A stretch of DNA of 64,000 nt, taken from positions 124,001 through 188,000 of the forward strand of contig NZ_FPBL01000001.1 in NCBI RefSeq assembly GCF_900116685.1. Reading direction: 5' to 3'. The notes under the pieces were generated by a model. It ran no database searches. It was given only the letters and a program-made list of their open reading frames with translations, and was not told the DNA's origin. Position numbers and translations under genes: made by a program. This document shows, one piece after another, positions 56,515 to 64,000 of this stretch (position 1 is the first letter of the stretch; each line of letters starts with the position of its first letter). This stretch comes from Nitrosomonas eutropha. GTDB lineage: Bacteria > Pseudomonadota > Gammaproteobacteria > Burkholderiales > Nitrosomonadaceae.

Positions 56515-57291
56515 ATGGATGATGACAATACTTTTATTTCGCATCTGGTGGAATTACGTGCCCGGCTGATTCGGGCACTGCTAGTACTGTTTCTGGGTTT
56601 TCTCCCCTGCGCCTTTTTCGCGCGAGAGCTGTACAGTTTCCTGGCCTTTCCTCTGTTGGAAAAACTGCCGCAAGGCGGGCAAATGATTGCCACAGAAGTG
56701 GTGACTCCATTCTTCATCCCGATGAAAGTTGCACTAATGGTAGCATTTCTCGTCACCTTGCCGCACACGCTCTATCAGATTTGGGCATTTGTCGCACCTG
56801 GTCTGTACAGCCACGAAAAACGCCTGTTTTTGCCGCTGGTATTTATCAGCAGCCTCCTGTTCTTCACAGGCATGGCATTCGCCTACTTCGCCGTGCTACC
56901 GCTGGTATTTGAATTCATCGTCTATTTCGCGCCAGAAGGTGTCGCTGTCATGACCGACATCAGCGAATACCTCAACTTTGTATTATCAATGTTTCTGGCT
57001 TTCGGCATCACATTTGAAGTACCGGTTTTCGTACTGATCCTCATCCGTACCGGTCTCGTTTCAATAGAAAAAATGAGATCCATCCGCCGCTTCGTTCTGG
57101 TTGGTGCATTTGTCATCGGCGCGATTTTCACCCCGCCTGATGTCATGTCGCAGATCTTGCTGGCAATTCCTTTATATCTGCTTTATGAACTGGGTATCCT
57201 CTTTGCTGCCCTGTTGATGAAACAATCCACTCGGGAATCAGTATCATCCACCATGCAGCATCAACGTGACAATACTGGAAAAAATGAATAA
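56515..57291 (+). CDS. tatC: Sec-independent protein translocase subunit TatC
   Basis: A 258-residue six-helix membrane protein that recognises twin-arginine signals. 'FISHLVELRARLIRALLV' at the N-terminus and 'PEGVAVMTDISEYLNFVLSM' in the middle are hallmark blocks, as is 'FGITFEVPVFVLIL'. It is the last gene of the his-hinT-tat run. Confidence 0.96.
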   Translation: MDDDNTFISHLVELRARLIRALLVLFLGFLPCAFFARELYSFLAFPLLEKLPQGGQMIATEVVTPFFIPMKVALMVAFLVTLPHTLYQIWAFVAPGLYSHEKRLFLPLVFISSLLFFTGMAFAYFAVLPLVFEFIVYFAPEGVAVMTDISEYLNFVLSMFLAFGITFEVPVFVLILIRTGLVSIEKMRSIRRFVLVGAFVIGAIFTPPDVMSQILLAIPLYLLYELGILFAALLMKQSTRESVSSTMQHQRDNTGKNE

Positions 57292-57388
57292 CAAAAACCA
57301 GTTGATCAACCGCATGCCAACAGCAAAATTCTCCCCACACTGCAGAAAAATTACCAGCCAGTTCCGGAACCATCCTCCAGGATCATTC

Positions 57389-57415
57389 TTGACATGGCCA
57401 TAGCGCTGCTATAGT
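57389..57415 (+). promoter_or_regulatory. Probable sigma70 promoter of the cobalamin operon
   Basis: TTGACA at 57389-57394 and TATAGT at 57410-57415, with a short 15-bp spacer. The predicted start near 57422 is right at the beginning of the riboswitch, which supports the call despite the non-ideal spacing. Confidence 0.5.
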
Positions 57416-57422
57416 CTCCACT

Positions 57423-57627
57423 CCCTTGCTTGAGGTGTCCCAGATGCATTTGCACGAGGGATGAAACGGGAAGCCGGTGCGCGCTGGAATCAACCAGTGC
57501 CATGCCGACACTGCCCCCGCAACGGTAAATGAGTTAATATTCTGCACACGCCACTATGCCATCCGGCACGGGAAGGCGCAGAATCAGGAAATAAATCCAC
57601 TCATAAGTCCGGAGACCGGCCTGAAGC
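57423..57627 (+). promoter_or_regulatory. Cobalamin (AdoCbl) riboswitch
   Basis: The conserved core elements occur in order: AACGGGAAGCCGGTG at 57465, GCCGACACTGCCCCCGCAAC at 57503, GCCACTATGCC with GGCACGGGAAGGCG after it, and the B12 box AAGTCCGGAGACCGGCCTG at 57605-57623. This is the standard coenzyme-B12-sensing leader that lowers expression when B12 is plentiful. The btuB start is 135 bp further on, leaving room for a terminator or ribosome-site switch. Confidence 0.93.
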
Positions 57628-57761
57628 AATATCACGTTATTGCGGAGGGCGATACATGGCACCGGATCTTATTCCTGGCATTCAATCATGCCAGGCTCCT
57701 TGCTGTTTCTCCGCAATCTGTTTATAACCCGATCATCGCGCGGGTGTGCGCGAAGGAAACA

Positions 57762-59600
57762 ATGTCCAGAAATTATGCTCCATTTGTACTGGCTCTATGG
57801 CTGGGAGTCAGTCTTTCCGCTGTCTCATGGGCAGAAGAAATCAGCTATCTCGAAAACCCGGTTGTTGTTACCGCCAGCCGTACTGATCAAGCTGCAGAAG
57901 ATACACTTGCCTCGGTTACCGTCATTACACGAACCGATATTGAGCGTCAGCAGGCACGTTCCATGCAAGATCTGCTGCACGGCATCGCGGGTATCAACAT
58001 CGCCAATACCGGTGGCCCTGGAAAATTGACCACACTTCTCCTGCGAGGGACAGAGTCCGACCACGTACTGGTTCTGGTTGATGGCATCAGAATGGGCTCT
58101 GCCACCTCCGGTTTTAGTGAAATCCAGAATTACCCGGTAGAGCTGATTGATCATATTGAGATCGTCCGGGGACCACGTTCCAGCCTGTACGGTCCGGAAG
58201 CAGTAGGTGGCGTTATCCAGATCTTCACGCGCAAAGGTGGAAAAAAAGGATTAAAACCCACTCTCAGTTTTGGGGGGGGCAGCTACGGAACCATCAATGG
58301 TTCAGCCACCCTCTCCGGTGGTAGCGAACGCGCCTGGTTTAATCTCGGCATTAGTGGATCGGACACCAATGGCTTCAATGCTTGCAAAGGTTCTTTTAGC
58401 GCAGGATGCTTCACTGTTGAGCCGGACAAGGATGGCTACCGCAATATCTCCGGCTCGGCCCGCGCCGGTTACCATTTCGATAATGGATTGGATATTGAAG
58501 CCAGTTTTTTACATGCTGACGGGCATATCGAATACGATGGCAGCTTTCAAAACAGAACGAAACTGGCACAACAGATGATTGGAGGAACTGCACGTTATTC
58601 GCCTTTTGAGCCTTGGCGCATCACATTAACAGCAGGACGCAGTAATGAAGATTCTGATAATTTCAAGGGAAAAATGTTCAGGACGCGCTACCATGCCCGG
58701 CGCGATACGATCTCCTGGCAAAATGACATAACCATTACCCCGAATCAGCTTCTGACCATCGGTACGGATTATCTGTACGATCATATTAACAGCTCGGAAA
58801 AATTTACTACCACTTCACGCTATAACTGGGGGGTATTTGCACAGCACCAGCTTTCATTTGCAGCGCATAAACTGCAGCTTTCTTTACGCCATGATGATAA
58901 CCAGCAGTTTGGCAGTCAGGTAACCGGTGGTGCTTCCTGGGGCTACTCACTGACCGAACGGGTCAGGCTAACCGCTGGCTTCGGCAGTGCGTTCAAAGCG
59001 CCTACCTTCAATGAACTGTATTTCCCTGGATTTGGCAACCCTCATCTTAAGCCGGAAGATGCCCGCACGGTGGAACTGGGTGCAACCGGCCGGTTCAACT
59101 GGGGTAATTGGTCGCTCAATCTGTATGAAACCTGGATTGATAACCTGGTCTCATATAATGCGGCAACATTCGCTCCAGATAATATAGACAAAGCGCGCAT
59201 ACAAGGATTGGAGGCCATCCTCAACACTGAAATCAAAGGCTGGCTGATTCAAACCAACCTCACTTTTCTTGATCCGGAAAATCGCTCCAAAGGTGCTAAT
59301 CGAGGCAATATCCTACCACGACGCAGCAAACAGGCTTTCCGGATTGATGCCAGTCGCCAGCTTGGTAATTTTGTGGTGGGGGCACTGTTTCTTGCGGAAG
59401 CCAATCGTTACGATGATCTGGCAAATAAGCAAAAACTGGATGATTACGTCAAAGTCGATTTACGGGCAGAATATCTGATCAATTCACAGTGGCGCATACA
59501 AGGGCGAGTTGAAAACCTGTTTGACAAGGACTATGAAACCGCTGCATTCTTCAACCAACCGGGGCGCAGCTTCTTTGCCACCCTGCGCTATCAACCATAG
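57762..59600 (+). CDS. btuB: TonB-dependent vitamin B12 receptor
   Basis: A 612-residue outer-membrane receptor. After a signal peptide ('FVLALWLGVSLSAVSWA') comes a TonB-box-like 'NPVVVTASRTDQ', the plug domain ('MQDLLHGIAGINI', 'LLRGTESDHVLVLVDGIRM', 'IEIVRGPRSSLYGPEAVGGV') and the 22-strand barrel ending in an aromatic 'SFFATLRYQP'. The ATG at 57762 with GAAGGAAAC upstream is chosen; the frame is open far upstream, but that part is the riboswitch. The riboswitch, and cobO downstream, support cobalamin as the ligand. Confidence 0.93.
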   Translation: MSRNYAPFVLALWLGVSLSAVSWAEEISYLENPVVVTASRTDQAAEDTLASVTVITRTDIERQQARSMQDLLHGIAGINIANTGGPGKLTTLLLRGTESDHVLVLVDGIRMGSATSGFSEIQNYPVELIDHIEIVRGPRSSLYGPEAVGGVIQIFTRKGGKKGLKPTLSFGGGSYGTINGSATLSGGSERAWFNLGISGSDTNGFNACKGSFSAGCFTVEPDKDGYRNISGSARAGYHFDNGLDIEASFLHADGHIEYDGSFQNRTKLAQQMIGGTARYSPFEPWRITLTAGRSNEDSDNFKGKMFRTRYHARRDTISWQNDITITPNQLLTIGTDYLYDHINSSEKFTTTSRYNWGVFAQHQLSFAAHKLQLSLRHDDNQQFGSQVTGGASWGYSLTERVRLTAGFGSAFKAPTFNELYFPGFGNPHLKPEDARTVELGATGRFNWGNWSLNLYETWIDNLVSYNAATFAPDNIDKARIQGLEAILNTEIKGWLIQTNLTFLDPENRSKGANRGNILPRRSKQAFRIDASRQLGNFVVGALFLAEANRYDDLANKQKLDDYVKVDLRAEYLINSQWRIQGRVENLFDKDYETAAFFNQPGRSFFATLRYQP

Positions 59601-59706
59601 AATAACAAAATCGTCATTACGAACACCGGCGGCGTGAAGCAACTCAGCGAATTTTGAAAAGTTACTTTTACCGCCACCAGAATCCAATTAAAACTTAGGA
59701 TAAAAC

Positions 59707-60291
59707 ATGCTGACACTACCATTACGCTACCAGTACCTGATCGGATCCATCCTGATCATATTAATGATTGCCACCCGTGAATATCACTTCGCCTCATTGC
59801 ACAACCTGCCGGGAGCTTCCTGGGCCGTCTTCTTTTTGGCTGGCTTCTACCTTCGTTCAAACTGGTCATTGCCCGGTTTTCTCGCATTAACCTGGATACT
59901 CGATTCCTCAGCTTACTTCACTGTTGCAGAAAGCGAATTCTGTCTGACCACAGCTTACACTTTCCTGCTGCCTGCCTATGGCGCACTCTGGGCAGCCGGT
60001 CGCTGGTTTGCCACACACTATCAATTCTCATGGCGGGCATGGATGCCACTATCCTTCAGTCTTCTGACCGGTGCAATACTATGTGAATTATTCTCCAGCG
60101 GCGGATTCTATTTCTTCTCTGGTCAGTTTACAGAAACTACTTTTACTGAATTCTGGCAACGTGAACTGTACTATTTCCCGCTTTATCTCCAATCTTTACT
60201 GTTTTACGCCGGTACGGCAGCAGCAGTACACATCCCTCTTGCGCTGATCCATCAATCACGTTATTCCCGAATTAATGCAATCAGCCAATAA
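59707..60291 (+). CDS. Membrane protein of the cobalamin operon, function unknown
   Basis: A 194-residue protein with about five hydrophobic helices and no motif I can name. Conserved-looking features are 'ASWAVFFLAGFYLR', 'LTWILDSSAYF' and an aromatic-rich middle with many Trp and Tyr. Its stop overlaps the cobO start (ATGA-like, 1 bp shared at 60291) and it sits between btuB and cobO under a B12 riboswitch. It may therefore move or handle cobalamin or a precursor at the inner membrane; that is inferred from context only. A short REP-like remnant (CGTCATTACGAACACC) precedes it at 59611. Confidence 0.75.
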   Translation: MLTLPLRYQYLIGSILIILMIATREYHFASLHNLPGASWAVFFLAGFYLRSNWSLPGFLALTWILDSSAYFTVAESEFCLTTAYTFLLPAYGALWAAGRWFATHYQFSWRAWMPLSFSLLTGAILCELFSSGGFYFFSGQFTETTFTEFWQRELYYFPLYLQSLLFYAGTAAAVHIPLALIHQSRYSRINAISQ

Positions 60292-60899
60292 TGAACTCTG
60301 AAGCAGATCAGGCGCAGCGCCACCGCACCCGGATGCAGCGCCAAAAGACAGTTGTCGATGCCGCAATTGCCCGTGCCGACAAAAGCAAAGGCTTACTGCT
60401 GGTATTGACCGGCAACGGCAAGGGCAAATCAAGCTCCGCTTTCGGCATGGCTGCCCGCGCATTGGGGCATGGTATGCGCGTTGGCGTCGCACAGTTCATC
60501 AAGGGACGCTCCGACACCGGCGAAGAAGCTTTCTTCCAGCAACAGAAAAATATCATCTGGCATGTGCTGGGGGAAGGCTTTACCTGGGATACACAAGATC
60601 TTGAGCGCGATAAGGAAACTGCCCGACGCGGATGGGCAGTCGTACAAACCATGCTGCATGATCCCTCCATTGATCTGCTGATACTGGATGAGCTCACCTA
60701 CCCGCTCAAGTTTGGCTGGCTAGACATTAGTGCCGTATTAACTGATCTACAGAACCGCCCGGTTATGCAGCATGTTGTCATTACCGGTCGGGCCGCACCG
60801 GATGCTTTATGCCAGACAGCCGATACCGTCACGGAAATGCGTGATATCAAGCACGCCTTCCAATCCGGAATCCAGGCACAAATAGGGATTGATTACTGA
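60291..60899 (+). CDS. cobO: Cob(I)yrinic acid a,c-diamide adenosyltransferase
   Basis: A 202-residue CobA/CobO/BtuR-type enzyme that attaches the adenosyl group to the corrinoid cobalt. The P-loop 'LVLTGNGKGKSSSAFG' is followed by 'QFIKGRSDTGEE', 'GEGFTWDTQD' and 'LILDELTYPLKFGWL'. It is the last gene of the riboswitch operon, consistent with salvage of imported B12. Confidence 0.95.
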   Translation: MNSEADQAQRHRTRMQRQKTVVDAAIARADKSKGLLLVLTGNGKGKSSSAFGMAARALGHGMRVGVAQFIKGRSDTGEEAFFQQQKNIIWHVLGEGFTWDTQDLERDKETARRGWAVVQTMLHDPSIDLLILDELTYPLKFGWLDISAVLTDLQNRPVMQHVVITGRAAPDALCQTADTVTEMRDIKHAFQSGIQAQIGIDY

Positions 60900-61313
60900 T
60901 AACACTACTCCGAAGCGTACCAGCAAAAGAAGCCTTACACTACCCAGGATTCATCAGAGAAACGCTAATTACGCTCGCAGCTATGGTTTCAATGATTCAA
61001 AATTCCCTTAAACAATAAAATTTTGTCCAGAATGCATAAAAACAGTAAAATTTCCAGGATATATACACGTCAGACTGTTTAACGACACAAGTGGCATATA
61101 GAAAAAAATAAGTATAAAACGATGCTATAGCAGCAGGCTTATCGATCGTTATGGAGTGGTCAAACATATTGGTATGTCACATGAAACGATATTACAGAAA
61201 CTGGAAAATGTGGCGGCGGAGCTTCGCGCGTGGTACGGCCTGAACAGAAACTCAACTACATGCAAACGCTCCCGTAGAACACACACGCATTCCTGGAGTT
61301 ACTGAAAATAATC
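60900..61313. other. Gap after cobO with no firm gene
   Basis: 414 bp. It contains CATCAGAGAAACGCT at 60952-60966, identical to 31794-31808 after glcF. From about 61130 one plus-strand frame is open without an ATG near its beginning ('LIDRYGVVKHIGMSHETILQ...'), ending near 61305. It could be a decayed gene, but no family is recognised. Confidence 0.5.
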
Positions 61314-61652
61314 ATGCTTAAACTTATACGAGAAAAAGGGCCAAAAGAGACGATAAACACGCTCATAGTCGCTGAAAAGGCCAGAATCAACTATCAAGAT
61401 ATTGAAGAACTGCTACTGAAGTATCAAAGAAGCTGCCCCGAAGACGCCGCCAGAAGCATAACGGAGGTTACGAATCCCAATCAGGAGAAGCATGAAGGTC
61501 TGAGGGTGTTTGTAATCCAGACACGGATAGCGCTTATGCTGGCAAATTCCTACGGACTTGAAGCGTATCAGACTTTAAAAACGTTTATGGACAGACAGGG
61601 TTACAAAACTCAACCCTGCCCAATGTGCGCAGTACCAGAACGAGAAGATTGA
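61314..61652 (+). CDS. Small hypothetical protein with C-terminal CxxC
   Basis: A 112-residue soluble protein that I do not recognise. The first half is charged and helical, with a run 'KETINTLIVAEKARINYQDI'. The second half is helical ('VFVIQTRIALMLANSYGLEA') and ends in 'TQPCPMCAVPERED', where two cysteines could bind metal. No clear ribosome binding site precedes the ATG; GGAG is about 20 bp away. It stands alone between a gap and a decayed gene, so it may be accessory or a remnant. Confidence 0.5.
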   Translation: MLKLIREKGPKETINTLIVAEKARINYQDIEELLLKYQRSCPEDAARSITEVTNPNQEKHEGLRVFVIQTRIALMLANSYGLEAYQTLKTFMDRQGYKTQPCPMCAVPERED

Positions 61653-61853
61653 AATAAAGTAACAGGACATTGCGCACCACAGTCTCGCTGACCAAATCAG
61701 AAGTATTCTCTTGAATGATCATTAACTTTCAAGATTCAACCCAAATAATTTATTAGATGGTTTACGAGTGGGTTGAGCACTCACGCCAGGACGCCACAAA
61801 TCATCCATTAGCACCCACATAGATGCGAAGCATCTGATTAATGGATTATTTGT
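61653..61853. other. Gap with inverted repeat after the decayed YecA-like gene
   Basis: Contains a nested hairpin at about 61803-61845: outer arms TCCATTA/TAATGGA and inner arms AGATGC/GCATCT. Read leftward it lies just after the stop of the YecA remnant and may be its old terminator. No gene is seen. Confidence 0.45.
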
Positions 61854-62067
61854 TCAACTCAATGTCTTCGGTGCTCCGCAGCATTCCTTGTATTTTTCGC
61901 CACTTCCGTAAGGGCAGAGGCAGGATTCATGCATGATGTTTCCCGTTCCCCTGATGTCGAGCAGCTCCAGGCATCATGACTTTATCGGAATCGACTTCAT
62001 ACAGCAAAAACTGGTCGAACTCGTCCAGTTAGCCATCTGTCAACGGCTGGAAGGAATCAGTTGCCAT
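61854..62067 (-). pseudogene. Decayed YecA/UPF0149-type SEC-C protein gene
   Basis: From the ATG at 62067, preceded by a strong GGAGGAAAAG site, one frame reads 'MATDSFQPLTDG', a TAA, then 'LDEFDQFLLYEVDSDKVMM'. This resembles the N-terminus of YecA/UPF0149 proteins ('PLxxxELDELDxFLL'). After a frame change, the end reads 'HESCLCPYGSGEKYKECCG', a perfect SEC-C zinc motif (CxC...CC), then a stop at 61854. Only about 70 codons remain of a normally 190-220 residue protein, so most of the middle is deleted. The full-length product would have been a SecA-type zinc-binding accessory protein of unknown role. Confidence 0.75.
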
Positions 62068-62143
62068 TGACTTTTCCTCCATTCAAACAGATCTTCAGCT
62101 CATCCAGTGTTTTGTACTTGTCACGTGCGACAATATGCCACAT
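62057..62143 (-). CDS. Very short frame upstream of the YecA remnant
   Basis: A 28-codon frame from ATG 62143 ('MWHIVARDKYKTLDELKICL') to TGA at 62057, overlapping the start of the YecA remnant. Its 3' end supplies that gene's ribosome binding site. It may be a remnant of a larger partner gene or a genuine leader peptide. No family is recognised, and the call is weak. Confidence 0.3.
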   Translation of the reverse strand: MWHIVARDKYKTLDELKICLNGGKVNGN

Positions 62144-62250
62144 TGTTTATTCCAAATGATTATTTGATACTGGGTGCCGGGCTATGCAAGGCATGAAATA
62201 TCCGGGTATAGCCTCTTTTGCCAATCATTCAAATATCAAGAAAAATTTAG

Positions 62251-63057
62251 ATGAACAAGACAATCAAATATGCATTGCTTTTAGCCGCCGGTATAACCTC
62301 ACTACCTGCCACTGCTCATATCAGCTATAGCAGCCGTGATTTTGGAATCTACGATTCGACCACTGGCGGATCAAGCACCATTCTTCATCAATTCGTAACA
62401 GGGAACTACGGCTGGATAGATGGGACTGATTCCGATCAGGGGAATAGTCACGGAGTACTGCCTTTCCGGTTTACGCTTACCAGCTCGGCCAGCGTAATGC
62501 TCAGTTTCCGGGAAGATAGCGCGATGACCACCAACTACAAAGGTGAAGCAGCCCTTTCAATGCTGGGATTGACGCCTGGATTCTCACTATATCGAGGATT
62601 AGCTCACGTTTCACCTCACGAACTTGATCATGACAACACTGAAGGCTCCAAACTCCTGCGCCCTGCAAGCAGCGAAGGCTCATTCGTGGCACTGGCTGAC
62701 TGGAGCATCACTAGTGAAGATGATCCGCAGGCGCTGGATCCAAGCTACCTCACCTATATCGGGCACGCTTATGATGGGGCCGTGGATTATGGTAATGGCC
62801 TCATCCCAGGTGGGGATGGAATAGCGAATCATTTTGTGTCGAAGACATTCCAGCTTGATCCTGGTGATTACTCTGTCTTCGCAGGTGGCTCAAATTACGG
62901 GGATCAGCTGGAAGGCAACCCAAGCCTCGCAGCCCGTTATGGTTTAAACGCTTCCTTTAGCATAATGCAACAAGTTCCCGAACCAGAGACATACACTTTA
63001 CTGTTAACAGGCTTGGGGTTACTGAGCATCGTCACACGTCGCAGACGAGAGTATTAA
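62251..63057 (+). CDS. PEP-CTERM sorting-domain protein
   Basis: A 268-residue exported protein. The N-terminal signal is 'YALLLAAGITSLPATAH'. The C-terminus is a textbook PEP-CTERM tail: 'VPEPETYTLLLTGLGLL' followed by 'SIVTRRRREY', that is Pro-Glu-Pro, a hydrophobic helix and a basic end. Such proteins are processed by an exosortase (EpsH/XrtA) during export and are associated with exopolysaccharide and biofilm. The central domain (Gly, Ser and Asp-rich, beta-like) has no recognised enzyme motif. It is a single gene, convergent with metG. Confidence 0.9.
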   Translation: MNKTIKYALLLAAGITSLPATAHISYSSRDFGIYDSTTGGSSTILHQFVTGNYGWIDGTDSDQGNSHGVLPFRFTLTSSASVMLSFREDSAMTTNYKGEAALSMLGLTPGFSLYRGLAHVSPHELDHDNTEGSKLLRPASSEGSFVALADWSITSEDDPQALDPSYLTYIGHAYDGAVDYGNGLIPGGDGIANHFVSKTFQLDPGDYSVFAGGSNYGDQLEGNPSLAARYGLNASFSIMQQVPEPETYTLLLTGLGLLSIVTRRRREY

Positions 63058-63092
63058 TAACCATACAATCAATTGGCATTTCTCAGAAACGC

Positions 63093-64000
63093 TTACTTCA
63101 CCTGCATACCTGGTTGTGCGCCACTGTCCGGGGCGAGCAGGAAAGGCCCGCCACTTTCACCGCTTGCAGCCAGTACCATGCCTTCTGAGAGCCCAAATTT
63201 CATTTTACGCGGGGCAAGGTTGGCGACCATTACAGTCAACCGCCCTTTGAGTTGTTCCGGGTCATAGGCAGATTTGATACCTGCGAAAACGATACGCTGT
63301 TCAGAGCCTATATCCAGCGTCAGTTGCAGTAGTTTGTCCGCACCGGGAACGTGCTGTGCGTCGAGAATCCGGGCAATGCGCAGATCGATCTTGCTGAAAT
63401 CCTCAATTAAAATTGTTTCGGCAATGGGAGCTACATGTTGTTGTGCTTCAGCATGCCGCGTGGGTGAATGAGTGTCGTTACTGGTTGTCATGGTTTGTCG
63501 GTTGGCTTCCGTTAATGCAGCAATTTGTTTGGGATCAATACGGGTGATAAGGTGTTGATAAGCATTAATAGTGTGGCCTGCCGGCAGCAGCATAACGGAT
63601 AAAGGTTGTTCAGCTTGCCGCTTGGGCCAGCTTAGTGCTGGCCAATTGAGAAAATGCTCGATACGTTCTGCGGTATAGGGCAAAACCGGTTTCAGATAGC
63701 AGGAGAGCAGGTAGAACATCTGAATCCCCAAGCTACAGGCACGGTGCAACTCACGTTCGCGCGTTTCATCCTTGGCTATTTCCCAAGGAGCAAGCGTGTG
63801 AATCAGTTCATTGACTTCATCCGTGCGCTTCATGATATGGCGTATCGCGGCAGAAAAATCACGTGCCTCGTAGGCCACTTCGATGATGCCCGGCTGCCAG
63901 CCGGAGAAATGTTCATCTACCGTTTGTTGCAGCAGTTGATAATCTTCACCCGTCACCAGCTTGCCGTCGAAACGTTTGCTGATAAATCCGGCGCAACGGC
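63093..64000 (-). CDS. metG: Methionine--tRNA ligase, 3' part
   Basis: About 302 C-terminal residues are visible and the frame runs on past the right edge ('[20 protein letters not shown]'), so this is the 3' portion only. The anticodon-binding domain includes '[20 protein letters not shown]'. After a linker comes the C-terminal EMAP/tRNA-binding dimerisation domain: '[20 protein letters not shown]', '[18 protein letters not shown]' and '[20 protein letters not shown]'-like blocks. This is the dimeric MetG form. The catalytic HIGH and KMSKS motifs lie outside the window. Confidence 0.95.
   Translation of the reverse strand, partial: RCAGFISKRFDGKLVTGEDYQLLQQTVDEHFSGWQPGIIEVAYEARDFSAAIRHIMKRTDEVNELIHTLAPWEIAKDETRERELHRACSLGIQMFYLLSCYLKPVLPYTAERIEHFLNWPALSWPKRQAEQPLSVMLLPAGHTINAYQHLITRIDPKQIAALTEANRQTMTTSNDTHSPTRHAEAQQHVAPIAETILIEDFSKIDLRIARILDAQHVPGADKLLQLTLDIGSEQRIVFAGIKSAYDPEQLKGRLTVMVANLAPRKMKFGLSEGMVLAASGESGGPFLLAPDSGAQPGMQVK

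Noticed and set aside
57477..57761. Frame open upstream of btuB that would lengthen the receptor by 95 residues
   Set aside because: This stretch is the cobalamin riboswitch and its linker. The signal peptide and ribosome binding site place the start at 57762.
61130..61305. Open stretch resembling part of a helix-turn-helix or transposase protein
   Set aside because: No start codon near its beginning and no firm motif; not enough for a gene or pseudogene call.
1..64000. tRNA, rRNA, CRISPR arrays, integrase or complete IS elements
   Set aside because: None could be recognised on either strand by eye. A tRNA scan and an IS database search would be needed to exclude small or worn examples.

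Overview
This window looks like chromosomal DNA of an ammonia-oxidising betaproteobacterium close to Nitrosomonas. The best evidence is at 20320-23639: a two-subunit heme-copper oxidase/NO reductase of the sNOR type (CuA subunit plus a catalytic subunit without the usual cross-linked tyrosine motif), followed by a Sco/SenC protein and a small membrane protein. That order is familiar from Nitrosomonas. Orthodox betaproteobacterial clusters (glyQ-glyS-gmhB-plsC, aroQ-accB-accC-prmA, his genes followed by hinT-tatABC, metK-ahcY-metF) and a PEP-CTERM protein agree with this. The species cannot be fixed from the sequence alone. No rRNA, tRNA, CRISPR array, intact IS element or prophage was seen.

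Layout. 1-10.3 kb is an accessory stretch: a DUF4231 membrane protein cut by the window edge, a cytochrome P450, a RoxA-like diheme cytochrome c, a CREST/ceramidase-type membrane hydrolase, a bacterioferritin, a DUF5995 protein and a fusion of an alpha/beta hydrolase with a subtilase. Three copies of a short inverted-terminus repeat lie in it. 10.3-16.7 kb carries plsC, gmhB, glyS, glyQ, lnt and a DUF6164 gene. 17.1-24.6 kb is a copper and nitrogen-oxide region: multicopper oxidase, His-rich cupredoxin, sNOR, Sco, a small membrane protein and a formate/nitrite-type channel. 24.8-26.8 kb holds sugar-nucleotide genes (galE, rmlA). 27.0-31.8 kb is a glycolate-salvage operon (tartronate semialdehyde reductase, glcDEF). 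32-35.2 kb holds a YgjP-type metalloprotease, mtnN and sbcB, followed by a low-GC orphan membrane protein at 35.5-36.2 kb.

36.4-40.2 kb is the activated methyl cycle (metK, ahcY, metF) with an SAH riboswitch in front of ahcY. It continues with an SDR, tsaE-amiC, a DUF3426 gene, prmA, accC-accB, aroQ, thiO and ispH. 49.9-57.3 kb is hisC-B-H-A-F-I-E, hinT and tatABC, with a fourth repeat copy wedged between hisF and hisI. 57.4-60.9 kb is a cobalamin-riboswitch operon (btuB, a membrane protein of unknown role, cobO). The right end has an orphan small gene, a decayed YecA/SEC-C gene, a PEP-CTERM protein and the 3' part of metG.

How parts work together. mtnN, ahcY, metK and metF recycle SAM by-products, and SAH itself is probably the signal for ahcY-metF. 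glcDEF with the tartronate semialdehyde reductase would return phosphoglycolate carbon to glycerate in a CO2-fixing cell. The multicopper oxidase, cupredoxin, sNOR, Sco and NirC-like channel read as one periplasmic copper/nitrogen-oxide module. The P450, diheme cytochrome, CREST hydrolase, DUF5995 and hydrolase-subtilase set is the least explained part of the window and the best candidate for a new system.
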